A DNA stretch of 64,000 bases from Caproiciproducens sp. NJN-50 (GTDB lineage Bacteria > Bacillota > Clostridia > Oscillospirales > Acutalibacteraceae): contig NZ_CP035283.1 in assembly GCF_004103755.1 (NCBI RefSeq), positions 620,001 to 684,000 on the forward strand, read 5' to 3'. A program made the position numbers and the translations under genes. This document shows positions 49,855-58,300 of this stretch, piece after piece; position 1 is the stretch's first letter; the number at the start of each line of letters is the position of its first letter. Below the pieces are notes generated by a model. It was not told the DNA's origin. It searched no databases and saw only the letters and a list, made by a program, of their open reading frames with translations.

Positions 49855-51779
49855 TCCCCCCTCTCGCCCGCTTCCTTCCGGAGCGCCGCTTTCATGTCTT
49901 CCGCAGACTCCTCCAAGGAGACGGACAGGCTCTGGCTGACTGCGCGCAGATCGTGGAAAAACTGGCTCTGGATGCCGAACGCGCGCGCAATTTTTTCCGT
50001 TGTGTCGATCGGGCCCAGCCGGTCCAGAAGATAAAAATAGACGCAGTTCAGCTGCTGGAAGAAACTGCGGCACAGGCTGTCTTCCGCGTACTGGTAAAAT
50101 GAGGCGATATTTCTCTGATAAACTTCCTCCAAAGCCTGGCGGCCTTCCGATGTTTTCCTGACGCACAAAAGAATCATTCTTTCGCATTCCAGCTTTTTTT
50201 GGTTCATTTCCCCCGCCAGACTGCGGAAACGAACGGCGCAGCGTTCCACCTCCGAAGAAAATTTTTCAAGCAGGATTCTGCGGCTTTCCGGGGAGATTTT
50301 CCGCTTGTTCATCGCGATGATCTCATTGACTCTGCGGGGGATCGGAATGGTGCAGTACCGGCGGATCAGCCCGTCGAGTTCCGCCCGTTCGGTTCCCCGT
50401 ATTTTTGCCCCGCCCGCCGTGGCATTATAGAAGTGATGCTCCGGGTATCCTTCGATGATATGTTCCATTCCAAACCGGAAATTTTCCCAAAGCCGGTTGG
50501 AAGGGATCATTTTGCCGTTGTTTCCCTCCACGTAGACAGTGGGAATGGAGTGAAGCACCTCCCTTGCCCGCTTTCCTTTTTCCTGCGAGGCAACCGCGTC
50601 CCTGCTGTGCGTCGCCCCGCCCGGACCGTAGGCAAAATCCTGCCCGACGAGGATAATGGGGTCGGCCCCGAGGTAAACGGCCAGATTCAGCGCAAGATGC
50701 GAAACATTTGCACCCGCGTCCACCTCGCTGCCATCGCCCAAATTCCGGTTGAACCACCGGTTCAGTTCTTCTCCCTGACGGAAAATCGGAATTTTTTCGC
50801 CGCGGAAGGAGGGGAATACCCTTGGGTCAATCAGCGCGAGCGCAAGCAGCGCGATTTCCGGCGAATAGGTTCTGTCTTTAAAATGATACAGATAAGTGTA
50901 TTTTGTCCGTTCCTGAACGGTGAGGATGTCCGGGTTGATTCCGTTTTTGGTGAGCGGAACGATGGCCGATTCCACCGCGATCATCAGCCCCCTGCCCCGA
51001 ATTTTTTTCAGGAGCGGCATGCTGCGGTCGAGCGAAGGCCCATTGGAGATGAGGAAGGCCGGAACATTCCGGTATCTTTCCTTCAGACAGCTTACATAGG
51101 GATTCGTCAGAATCTCCCCGGCGTTTGCCATCAGATTGTTCAGGCCGATCATATTGTCTTTGTGGTCGTTGCCAAGGTAGGAAGTCAGCAGAGTCAGTTC
51201 CTGGAAGGCAAAACGGTGAATTTCCAGATATTCCTTTTTGAAATTTCTTACCGCCGGCAGGGTGAATGCCGTCGTCGGATAGGTCGTGCTGAAAAACAGC
51301 ATGCTGAAAAACAGCTCTTCAAACGCCTTTTTAAAATAAGAGCTGTCTCCCGGAAGAAAGATGATTTTCCGGGTTTGAATAATCGGGGATAAATCGAAAT
51401 AGAAAAGCATGGCTTTGAACAGGAAGAGGTCCTGCTCAAACGCGACGACGAGCGTGTGGGGCATTTTATGCGCGAAAACTTCGAACAAAGCGTATCCGAA
51501 TCCGGTTCCGTAGAGAAAAATTTCTGCTGAGCCAACCTGCGGGATCGATTGATACCATGCTTCCGCTTCCCGGACCGGATGCTCGCCGGTAATATGAAAA
51601 CAGACTCCGTCCCTGTGATACCGGCACACGGGATATCCCTCGGAATTGTAGCTGACTTCGATTCTCTTTTTGAATTCCTCCTCTGAAATTCCGGATACGG
51701 ATTCCCGGAGCCACGGCGTCAGCAGCGCGAGGTTTTTTTCATACATCGCCTCGGTTTCGCCCGGTCCTGCAATTTTCAT
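49851..51779 (-). CDS. Maf-type (DUF115) protein glycosyltransferase for nonulosonic acids
   Basis: The 642-residue protein has the family's N-terminal domain (residues 1-190). The DUF115 core follows with FLISNGPSLDRSMPLLKK near 240, TVQERTKY near 289, and LVGQDFAYGPGGATHSRD near 375. The rest is a long helical C-terminal part. In flagellated bacteria Maf proteins transfer pseudaminic or legionaminic acid from the CMP donor to Ser/Thr of flagellin. Here no flagellin gene is near; DUF4183 proteins bracket the island. Start and stop both overlap neighbours by four bases. Confidence 0.9.
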   Translation of the reverse strand: MKIAGPGETEAMYEKNLALLTPWLRESVSGISEEEFKKRIEVSYNSEGYPVCRYHRDGVCFHITGEHPVREAEAWYQSIPQVGSAEIFLYGTGFGYALFEVFAHKMPHTLVVAFEQDLFLFKAMLFYFDLSPIIQTRKIIFLPGDSSYFKKAFEELFFSMLFFSTTYPTTAFTLPAVRNFKKEYLEIHRFAFQELTLLTSYLGNDHKDNMIGLNNLMANAGEILTNPYVSCLKERYRNVPAFLISNGPSLDRSMPLLKKIRGRGLMIAVESAIVPLTKNGINPDILTVQERTKYTYLYHFKDRTYSPEIALLALALIDPRVFPSFRGEKIPIFRQGEELNRWFNRNLGDGSEVDAGANVSHLALNLAVYLGADPIILVGQDFAYGPGGATHSRDAVASQEKGKRAREVLHSIPTVYVEGNNGKMIPSNRLWENFRFGMEHIIEGYPEHHFYNATAGGAKIRGTERAELDGLIRRYCTIPIPRRVNEIIAMNKRKISPESRRILLEKFSSEVERCAVRFRSLAGEMNQKKLECERMILLCVRKTSEGRQALEEVYQRNIASFYQYAEDSLCRSFFQQLNCVYFYLLDRLGPIDTTEKIARAFGIQSQFFHDLRAVSQSLSVSLEESAEDMKAALRKEAGERGE

Positions 51780-52111
51780 GTGTCCCCGGCCTCCTTCAGC
51801 CAGTTTTCGGCAAGGGGTGCGACCGCGTCCTCCAATAAATCCGCGATACCGGTGATATCCTGATTCTGCATATAAAAATACAGCCCTCTTACAGAAGGCA
51901 GCAGCAGATTCAGGTCGATTTTCGGGTATGGTGAGTTCCGGTCGGTTTTGACGACAAGCTCCAGTTCCTCCATGGCGCTTAAAAAATTCTCCATTCCTTC
52001 GGCGTCTTCACCGATTCGAAAACAGCCGATGGCCGAGTGCAGGAAAGCAAGGAAATGCTTAATCTGCCGATTGAGCAGGGTCGGTCGCGTCCCCGCCGTC
52101 ATCTCCTCCAT
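51776..52111 (-). CDS. Small helical protein of unknown function, Maf-linked
   Basis: The 111-residue protein is predicted mostly helical, acidic at the ends and has no signal peptide. LLNRQIKHFLAFLHSAIGCF and GLYFYMQNQDITGIADLLED are amphipathic segments that could bind a partner, as in FliS/FliT-like secretion chaperones, but I do not recognise the family. I chose the ATG at 52111, which has GGAGGG nine bp upstream; a TTG one codon earlier is possible. It overlaps the upstream small gene by 53 bp and the Maf gene by 4 bp, so it belongs to the operon. Confidence 0.7.
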   Translation of the reverse strand: MEEMTAGTRPTLLNRQIKHFLAFLHSAIGCFRIGEDAEGMENFLSAMEELELVVKTDRNSPYPKIDLNLLLPSVRGLYFYMQNQDITGIADLLEDAVAPLAENWLKEAGDT

Positions 52112-52331
52112 CAATTGATTCCCTCCATCCTTTTAACTGATAGGATGATAAATGGTCGATTGTGCTGAAAACCTGGGCCTGGATGGTATTGTCGAATTCA
52201 GTCAAAATGGTTTCCCTTTCTTTTTTTTCCTCCGGTGTCAGAACCGATTTTTTCAGAGAATCGCACTGAGCGCGTATTGCGCCGGTCAGTTGGTAAAACT
52301 CCGCGGCTTCCCGGTCCGTTGCCTGTTCCAT
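52059..52331 (-). CDS. Second small helical protein of unknown function
   Basis: The 90-residue protein is helical and charged: TDREAAEFYQLTGAIRAQC, then a Lys/Glu stretch and FDNTIQAQVFSTIDHLSSYQ. An acidic Gly/Asp tail (about residues 73-90) is encoded in the overlap with the next gene. The heptad-like pattern suggests a coiled coil or a chaperone-like bundle. The ATG at 52331 has CAGGAGG at ideal spacing. No family is recognised. Its place between CMP-sugar synthesis and Maf suggests a role in acceptor handling, which is inference. Confidence 0.68.
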   Translation of the reverse strand: MEQATDREAAEFYQLTGAIRAQCDSLKKSVLTPEEKKERETILTEFDNTIQAQVFSTIDHLSSYQLKGWRESIDGGDDGGDATDPAQSAD

Positions 52332-52397
52332 CCGTAACCCTCCTGTCTCCAATCTTTTTTCTGCTTGAAGCCGCCGGCGGGATCCGTTGAAGACCTC

Positions 52398-53117
52398 TCA
52401 TAAAACATCGGATTCCTGCGGCCCGGCTCTCTTTTTCATCAGGTATGCAACAAATTCAAAGTCCAGCTCGGAATCAATATCGGCGGCGCGTTCCGGCGGC
52501 ATCTCGAAAAGCCGCGTGCCCTCCTCAAGAACCGACCGGCATTTCAGGAGCGATTCGCGCCTCCAAACATATACGGAACCGTTCAGGTCATAGCATTTCG
52601 GAGAACTCTGCCGGCAGAAAACCGGTGCGTCCGGTGATTTGCATAGCCGGACCGTGCCTCCTTCCCCGATTTCCACCAAATTGAAATAGGGCGAATGGCG
52701 GGCTGCGGCCCCAGTGACCACATTGGGCGCTCCCGTGCCTTCAAGCAGTGCGACCGCCCCGGAGATATCCGATACAAGACGCAGGGGAGCAGTGGCGTCC
52801 AGATCCGCGATGAGATCGAATTCATGCCCCGCCAGCTTTTCCGCCTCCGTCAGGCAGTGGCGGATGGCCGGAATCTTGGGCGCGCTGTCCGAGGCGAGAG
52901 ACAGGGGCCTTGGGATGCAGAAATCCGCTCCCCATTCCCGCGCGGACCTCAGCAGAGCCTCCCCGTCGCTGCTGACCGCAACCGCTTCAAACAGCCCGGA
53001 TTGTTTTGCCTGCAAAATGCTGTATGCGAGCAGGGGCTTTCCCAACAGGCTGCGCAGATTTTTGCCCGGCACGCCTTTGGAGCCGCTGCGGACGCAAACG
53101 GTGCATAACCTTCTCAC
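52398..53117 (-). CDS. legF: CMP-nonulosonic acid synthetase (acylneuraminate cytidylyltransferase)
   Basis: The 239-residue protein has the family signature VRSGSKGVPGKNLRSLLGKPL at the N-terminus with the P-loop-like RSGSKG, then AVSSDGEALL, LDATAPLR and DIDSELDF with the metal-binding Asp pair at the C-terminus. It activates a nonulosonic acid with CTP. The neighbouring LegB/C/G/I and PtmE genes point to legionaminic rather than pseudaminic acid. It overlaps the PtmE gene by four bases. Confidence 0.88.
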   Translation of the reverse strand: MRRLCTVCVRSGSKGVPGKNLRSLLGKPLLAYSILQAKQSGLFEAVAVSSDGEALLRSAREWGADFCIPRPLSLASDSAPKIPAIRHCLTEAEKLAGHEFDLIADLDATAPLRLVSDISGAVALLEGTGAPNVVTGAAARHSPYFNLVEIGEGGTVRLCKSPDAPVFCRQSSPKCYDLNGSVYVWRRESLLKCRSVLEEGTRLFEMPPERAADIDSELDFEFVAYLMKKRAGPQESDVL

Positions 53118-54184
53118 GAATTTTCTTCCCTCCCTGTTAAAAACTCGTTTTCGTAATCTCTGCCCGCCTGATCAAAATCACGGAGTCCCCCGATATCGAT
53201 CCAGTATTCCCGGATCGGAAAAATACAGACCGGCTCATCGTTTCGCAGCATGCTTTCAAACAGGCTGTTCATTTCAAAACGGGAATCCTTGGGGATACGG
53301 CTCAGAACCCCGGGATTCAGGACATAAACTCCCGCGTTGATAAAACTGGCATAGACTGGCTTTTCCTCGAATCCGGCCAGCCGGCCGCGGTTCACTTTTA
53401 TGACCCCGTAGGGAACCTGATAGTCGTAGGTGGTCACGGCAATGGTGGCCTTGGCCTGATGCTCAAGATGAAAGTCCAGCAGCTGCCCGAAGCTCAGCCT
53501 GGTCAGAATATCGCCGTTGATCACAAGGATCGGTTCCGTCGTTTCAAACGGAAGCAGGCTGAGGGAACCGGCGGTTCCCAACCGCTTGCTTTCGCTGATG
53601 TAATGGATTTCCGCGCCCCATCTGGTGCCGTCGCCGAAATATTCCGTGACCTGCTCCGCCTTATAATTGACGGAAATGCAAAACCGGGAGAATCCCTGCC
53701 GGAGAAACTGTTTCAGAATCGTTTCCAGCACCGGCTTTCCCCCGACTTTCAGCATGGGTTTGGGGCAGTGGTCGGTCAATGCGCCCAGCCGTCTGCCCGG
53801 ACCGCCTGCCATCACCACGACCCAGTTTCTCCGTCGGGATTCCGCGAGCAGTTCATCCAGCCGCTCAATCCCGACGACATGACCCTCGCCGTCTACCACC
53901 GGAAGGTGGCGGACCTGATTGACCCGCAGAAGGCTGAGAATGCTTTTCCGGTCGGTCAGCTCCGGAATTATAATCGGATGAGGATTCATGATCCGGCTGA
54001 CGGGACTGTCCATGGGAATTCCCTTTAGAATGCCCCGGCGGATATCGCCGTCCGTTACGGTGCCGAGCAGCTTTCCCTTTTCGTCCGCCACGACGGCGAT
54101 CTGCTGGGAGTTCCGGTCAATGAGTTCGATTGTCTCATGAATTTTTACATTTGGAAGAATCAATGCCTTTTTCCAGTTGTCCAT
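53114..54184 (-). CDS. ptmE: CBS-domain nucleotidyltransferase (PtmE-like, GlcN-1-P guanylyltransferase)
   Basis: The 356-residue protein joins two CBS domains (residues 8-120: VADEKGKLLGTVTDGDIRRG and VVDGEGHVVGIE) to a nucleotidyltransferase domain with MAGGPGRRLGALTDHCPKPM near 126 and VINGDILT near 222. This is the PtmE architecture of Campylobacter, which makes GDP-GlcN for legionaminic acid synthesis. It implies a GDP-sugar route, in contrast to the UDP route of pseudaminic acid. It starts 45 bp after the LegH gene and overlaps legF. Confidence 0.86.
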   Translation of the reverse strand: MDNWKKALILPNVKIHETIELIDRNSQQIAVVADEKGKLLGTVTDGDIRRGILKGIPMDSPVSRIMNPHPIIIPELTDRKSILSLLRVNQVRHLPVVDGEGHVVGIERLDELLAESRRRNWVVVMAGGPGRRLGALTDHCPKPMLKVGGKPVLETILKQFLRQGFSRFCISVNYKAEQVTEYFGDGTRWGAEIHYISESKRLGTAGSLSLLPFETTEPILVINGDILTRLSFGQLLDFHLEHQAKATIAVTTYDYQVPYGVIKVNRGRLAGFEEKPVYASFINAGVYVLNPGVLSRIPKDSRFEMNSLFESMLRNDEPVCIFPIREYWIDIGGLRDFDQAGRDYENEFLTGREENS

Positions 54185-54229
54185 GGCATGCCCCCGTATT
54201 CCGGATTATGCCTCCGCAACCGAAAGCTT

Positions 54230-54853
54230 TTATTTCGCCGGAATGCCTTTCACTATCCTATGATCGGGGACATTTTTTGTTACGACGGCGCCCGCGCCCA
54301 CAGTGGCAAAGCGGCCGACCGTCATTTTTTCCGCCTCTGAGCCGCCCTGGATCACGCAGGAATTCACGCCGAGGTAAGCGCCCTCTTTCAGTCGGACGTT
54401 TCCGGACAGATTGGCTCCGGGGCAGACGGTGACAAAATCCTCCATCACGCAGTCGTGCGCGACGGTGCAGTTAAAGTAGAAAACCCCATGATTTCCCATG
54501 CGAATCCGATTGCTGAACCTCGCGCCTGCGAAAATAATGTTTCCGATCCTTTTTTGGACCTCTTCCAGCTGACCGGAACCGAAAGTCGCCGAGGGATGAA
54601 TCAGGTTTACGTAGTTCAATTCTGGGAATCTGCTCCAAACCGACTTTCGGGCCGCCGGGCTGCCGATCCCGATGATAAACGAAAAGCCCCCGCGCACGAG
54701 GGAAGGGACCTTCTCCTCGAGGATGACCGGATGCCCCTGAATGGGGTTTTCCGCCGTTTTTCCGATGAAAAAAATTTCGTCGTACCCGGTCCGCTCCGCA
54801 ATGTCGCTAGTTTCCCGGGCAAAGCCGGAAGCCCCGAAAATGGCGAGTTTCAA
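54230..54853 (-). CDS. legH: NeuD/PglD-like sugar O- or N-acetyltransferase
   Basis: The 207-residue protein has a Rossmann-like N-terminal half (LAIFGASGFARETSDIAE) and a left-handed beta-helix with hexapeptide repeats (residues 90-200). HDCVMEDFVTVCPGANLSG contains the catalytic His, and GAGAVVTKNVPD is the closing repeat. In legionaminic pathways LegH acetylates the 4-amino sugar made by LegC. The gene overlaps legI by four bases. Other NeuD-like roles, such as O-acetylation of the finished sugar, are not excluded. Confidence 0.83.
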   Translation of the reverse strand: MKLAIFGASGFARETSDIAERTGYDEIFFIGKTAENPIQGHPVILEEKVPSLVRGGFSFIIGIGSPAARKSVWSRFPELNYVNLIHPSATFGSGQLEEVQKRIGNIIFAGARFSNRIRMGNHGVFYFNCTVAHDCVMEDFVTVCPGANLSGNVRLKEGAYLGVNSCVIQGGSEAEKMTVGRFATVGAGAVVTKNVPDHRIVKGIPAK

Positions 54854-55932
54854 CGGATCGCCTCGTTTTCCAGATAGGACCGGCCGGCTTTTTTGCCCAG
54901 AAGGTCAAAATACTCCATGGGCGAGCGGCCGCCCGCCGGCCGCTTTACCGTCAGATTCCGGTCTGTGAATAATTCGCCCTGTTCGATCCGGCATGCCGCG
55001 ACAATGCTTTTCCGGGCGACGGCCTGATTCCTCAGCTCGGAAGGGGAGGGCCGCTTTACCGAAGTTCCGAGCGATTGTTCCACCTGGCGGATTCCCTGTA
55101 CCATCCGGGCGAATTCCTGAGGCTCCAGAGAAGCCTTGTGATCCGGGCCGGGCAGACCGCGGTCCAGCGTCAGATGTTTCTCCAGAACCGAAACGCCCAG
55201 CGCCGCCGCCGCGACGGGGACCGCGATCCCCGCCGTGTGGTCGGAGTATCCGACCGGCAGGGCGAAGCACTGGCGAAGAGTTCGCAGAGCGCGCAGATTT
55301 ACATCCGGAAACGGAGCAGGGTATTCCGTGGTGCAGTGCAGCAGGCTCACATGGTATTTCAGGGCCTTCTGCCCCTCTTCGGAATCGTAAGCCCGCCGGA
55401 AAGACGAGAGGCAGGGAACCTCTTTTTCTCCGCCGTACTCCAGATAGCCGAAGGCAAGAACGCCGAGGGCAGCCTCGATCTCTCCCAGATCCGCCATTCC
55501 CGTGGAGAGCAGCACATCCTTCCCGGAGCGCGCCGCCTTTCGCAGCAGGGGCGCGTTTTCAATTTCCCCGGAAGCGATTTTCAGCAGGGGAACGCCGATC
55601 GAAAGAAGAAAATCGAGGCTTTCCGGGTCAAAGGCGGTGGAAAGAAACAGGATTCCCGATTCCTCCGCGTGTTTCTGCAAAGTCAGATCATCTGATTCGC
55701 CGAGCTCAAGTTTTCGGATCATTTCGTACTGCGTTTCCCCCGAACATGAATTTTCCAGCTGATAGGCGGCTTTTGGAGCGTCGGGGACGGCAATCCGCTC
55801 CGCGCGGTAGGTTTGGAATTTGACCGCGTCCGCTCCCGCTTCGGCGGCGGCGTCAACCAGTTCCATCGCCGTTTTGAGCGAACCGTTGTGATTGACGCCC
55901 GCTTCGGCGATAATGAGGATCTTCGGGCTCAT
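54850..55932 (-). CDS. legI: Nonulosonic acid synthase (legionaminate synthase, NeuB family)
   Basis: The 360-residue protein has a NeuB barrel: IIAEAGVNHNGSLKTAMEL at residue 6, AVKFQTY near 38, KIASGEIENAPLL near 128, TTEYPAPFPDVNL near 205, and GYSDHTAGIA near 232. An SAF (antifreeze-like) domain follows at about 290-350. It condenses phosphoenolpyruvate with an N-acyl amino sugar, here probably 2,4-diacetamido-trideoxymannose. Start and stop overlap legG and legH by four bases, giving tight coupling. Confidence 0.88.
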   Translation of the reverse strand: MSPKILIIAEAGVNHNGSLKTAMELVDAAAEAGADAVKFQTYRAERIAVPDAPKAAYQLENSCSGETQYEMIRKLELGESDDLTLQKHAEESGILFLSTAFDPESLDFLLSIGVPLLKIASGEIENAPLLRKAARSGKDVLLSTGMADLGEIEAALGVLAFGYLEYGGEKEVPCLSSFRRAYDSEEGQKALKYHVSLLHCTTEYPAPFPDVNLRALRTLRQCFALPVGYSDHTAGIAVPVAAAALGVSVLEKHLTLDRGLPGPDHKASLEPQEFARMVQGIRQVEQSLGTSVKRPSPSELRNQAVARKSIVAACRIEQGELFTDRNLTVKRPAGGRSPMEYFDLLGKKAGRSYLENEAIR

Positions 55933-57092
55933 TTGTCATCGCTCCGTATCGGATCAAATTGTTTCTTTAATAATGCGCGGTAATCGGGGATCGATTTTAA
56001 AACCGAGAGAATTTTTTCCGCGCTGTCTCCCGCTCCGTAAGGGTTCACCGCTTTGGAACAATCCGTTTCCAGCGCCCTGCGGATGGCTTTCAGAATCTCC
56101 GTTTTTTGCGGCGCGCAGCTGATTACGGAAGAAGCGAACAGACGCCCCTGCTGGCGGTCCCCGACGTTCACCGCCGGCTTTCGGAACGACGGCGCCTCAT
56201 AGATTCCGCTCGAGGAGTTTCCCACCACCGCGTCCGTTTCCCGGATCAGGCTGAAATACCGCGTTTGGCCGAGGGAGGAAAACACGGCCGCGTTCGGGTG
56301 TTCCGCCGCGAATTCCCGCGTCAGCCGGGTCAACTCCCGGCTCTGCGGGTCCGCGTTGGGCCCGGTGAAAATCAATCCGTATTCCTCTCCAAGCGCGTCC
56401 AGGGCCGCGAGCAGTTCCTGAAACTGCTTTCCGGACGGTTCCCGGTCGAGTGTGACCGGATGGAATGTCACGAGCAGATTCCGGCTGCGAAAAGAAAAAC
56501 CAAGGGATCGTTCCAGTTCCTCCCGGCTCAGGTGCGGAAGACTCAGGATCCGGTCGATTCCAAGGCTTCCCACATTGTAAATATGCCGGGGATTCTCCCC
56601 AAGCTGCCGGACCCTTCGGGCGGATTCCCCGTTGGTCACAAAATGCAGGTGGGCCATTTTGGTGACGCTGTGGCGGATTGCCTCGTCAAACGCGCCCAGA
56701 GTCGTGTCTCCGCCGCCGATGTGGGCAATTGGAATCTTCATGACCAGAGCCGCCTGCGCCGCCGCCAGAATTTCATACCGGTCCCCGAGCAGAAGGAGAA
56801 GATCCGGACGAAGCTGATCGAATGCCTCCGCGAATCCGATCACGCCGAGGCCAATGGACTTCGCGATTCCGACGGGGGTGTCGCTGGAAAGAAGCGTTTC
56901 GATTTTCCGGTCGATCTGAAAGCCGTCCTGTTCGATTTCCCGATAGGTCAGGCCGAATTCCGGCGAAAGGTGCGCGCCCGTCGCCGTGAGCTGAAGCGTG
57001 AAATCCGGCTCCCGCTCCACCGCTTTCAGCAGGGGAACCAGAAGACCGTACTCGGAGCGGGTTCCCGTCACCGCGCACAGTTTCCGCTTCAT
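55929..57092 (-). CDS. legG: Hydrolysing UDP/GDP-sugar 2-epimerase (NeuC/LegG family)
   Basis: The 387-residue protein starts MKRKLCAVTGTRSEYGLL, the NeuC/WecB signature. HIGGGDTTLGAFDEAIRHSVTKM near residue 118 and GNSSSGIYEAP near 290 complete the GT-B-like active site. In the legionaminic pathway it removes the nucleotide and inverts C2 to give the manno sugar for LegI. I set the start at 57092, where the ATG overlaps the legC stop as ATGA; a long upstream extension lies in the legC gene and is not real. Confidence 0.87.
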   Translation of the reverse strand: MKRKLCAVTGTRSEYGLLVPLLKAVEREPDFTLQLTATGAHLSPEFGLTYREIEQDGFQIDRKIETLLSSDTPVGIAKSIGLGVIGFAEAFDQLRPDLLLLLGDRYEILAAAQAALVMKIPIAHIGGGDTTLGAFDEAIRHSVTKMAHLHFVTNGESARRVRQLGENPRHIYNVGSLGIDRILSLPHLSREELERSLGFSFRSRNLLVTFHPVTLDREPSGKQFQELLAALDALGEEYGLIFTGPNADPQSRELTRLTREFAAEHPNAAVFSSLGQTRYFSLIRETDAVVGNSSSGIYEAPSFRKPAVNVGDRQQGRLFASSVISCAPQKTEILKAIRRALETDCSKAVNPYGAGDSAEKILSVLKSIPDYRALLKKQFDPIRSDDK

Positions 57093-58300
57093 GACGAACC
57101 GCTGCTTTCCGGTTTGGCATACGGTTCTCCAAGGGCTGCGCTGCTTGGAAGATTGATGATCCGTTTTTCCAGGCTTTCCGCTGTGGACAGGTCCATCCGC
57201 GGACTGTCCCGGAACATGGGAAGGCGGCTCATCAAAGTCCATACGGGGCGCGTCTGAATTCCATGGTCGTTGGTGTCCTCCAATATGGGGTCGCGCAGGG
57301 ACGCGTTCTCCTCCGACAAAATCAGCGTGTTCAGCCAGTAATTGCTCCTTGCGTAAGAAGGCTCCGGAAAGAAGCGAATCCCCGGCATGCCCGCGAAGGC
57401 GCTGCGGTATTCTTCCGCCAGAGCCCGCTTCAGGCGGAGAAATTTTTCCATCTGTTCCAGCTGGGCGCACCCAAGCGCGGCGTTGAGGTTCGGCATCCGG
57501 TAGTTGTAGCCGACCTCGTCGTGAAGGAAAGCCCAGCGGTGCGGCAGCTTTGCGGTTGTCGTCAGGTGCTTCGCCTCCCGGTACAGCGCTTCGTCGTTGG
57601 TAAGGATCGCGCCGCCTCCGCCGGTCGTCACGATTTTATTCCCGTTAAAGCTGAGGGCCGAGAGCTTCCCGAAATTTCCGGTGTGCAGATTCTTGTAATA
57701 CGAACCCAGGGATTCCGCCGCGTCTTCCACCAGCGCAAGCCCGTAGTCCCCGCAGACCCGCGAGATCAGGTCAAGCTGAACGGGATGCCCGAACGTGTGC
57801 ATCGCCACCAGCGCGCGGATCGGCCGGTCCGTTCGTCTGTTCCAGCAGACTCCATTGCGGAGCCGGGTTGTTTCTTTCAGGTATCCGGCCAGCTTTTCCC
57901 CGTCGATTCCGAGCGATTCCGTTTCGCTGTCCGCCAGATGCGGAATTGCCCCGCAGTAGCACACGGCGTTTGCCGTGGCGACAAATGTCAGCGCCGGGAC
58001 GATCACTTCGTCCCCCGCCCGCACCCCTGCCAGCTTCAGGCAGATCTGAAGGGCGGATGTTCCGTTCACCACCGCCGCCGCGTACTTTGCCCCCGTGAAC
58101 CGGGCCAGTTCCCTCTCGAATCGTTCGACATACGGGCCGACGGAGGAAACATAGCCGGAGTCCAGGCAGTCCTTTACGTAGTCCCATTCGCGCCCCGCAA
58201 AGCAGGGCTCGTGCAGGGGAACCGGCTCGTTCCCCTTGCGGAGAACGGTCTTCAGGGCCTCCGTGATTTCCGTCGGATCGACTTGATTGCGGTGATTCAT
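57089..58300 (-). CDS. legC: PLP-dependent sugar aminotransferase (LegC, DegT/DnrJ family)
   Basis: The 403-residue protein has AAAVVNGTSALQICLKLAGV near residue 92, LVEDAAESLGSYYKN near 195, the PLP Lys in SFNGNKIVTTGGGG near 218, and YNYRMPNLNAALG near 263. It aminates C4 of the 4-keto-6-deoxy nucleotide sugar made by LegB. The ATG at 58300 overlaps the legB stop by four bases; a 50-codon extension into legB is an artefact. Confidence 0.89.
   Translation of the reverse strand: MNHRNQVDPTEITEALKTVLRKGNEPVPLHEPCFAGREWDYVKDCLDSGYVSSVGPYVERFERELARFTGAKYAAAVVNGTSALQICLKLAGVRAGDEVIVPALTFVATANAVCYCGAIPHLADSETESLGIDGEKLAGYLKETTRLRNGVCWNRRTDRPIRALVAMHTFGHPVQLDLISRVCGDYGLALVEDAAESLGSYYKNLHTGNFGKLSALSFNGNKIVTTGGGGAILTNDEALYREAKHLTTTAKLPHRWAFLHDEVGYNYRMPNLNAALGCAQLEQMEKFLRLKRALAEEYRSAFAGMPGIRFFPEPSYARSNYWLNTLILSEENASLRDPILEDTNDHGIQTRPVWTLMSRLPMFRDSPRMDLSTAESLEKRIINLPSSAALGEPYAKPESSGSS

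Noticed and set aside
55929..57470. Long N-terminal extension of legG (126 codons)
   Set aside because: It lies inside legC in another frame and lacks homology; the ATG at 57092 begins exactly at the conserved NeuC motif.
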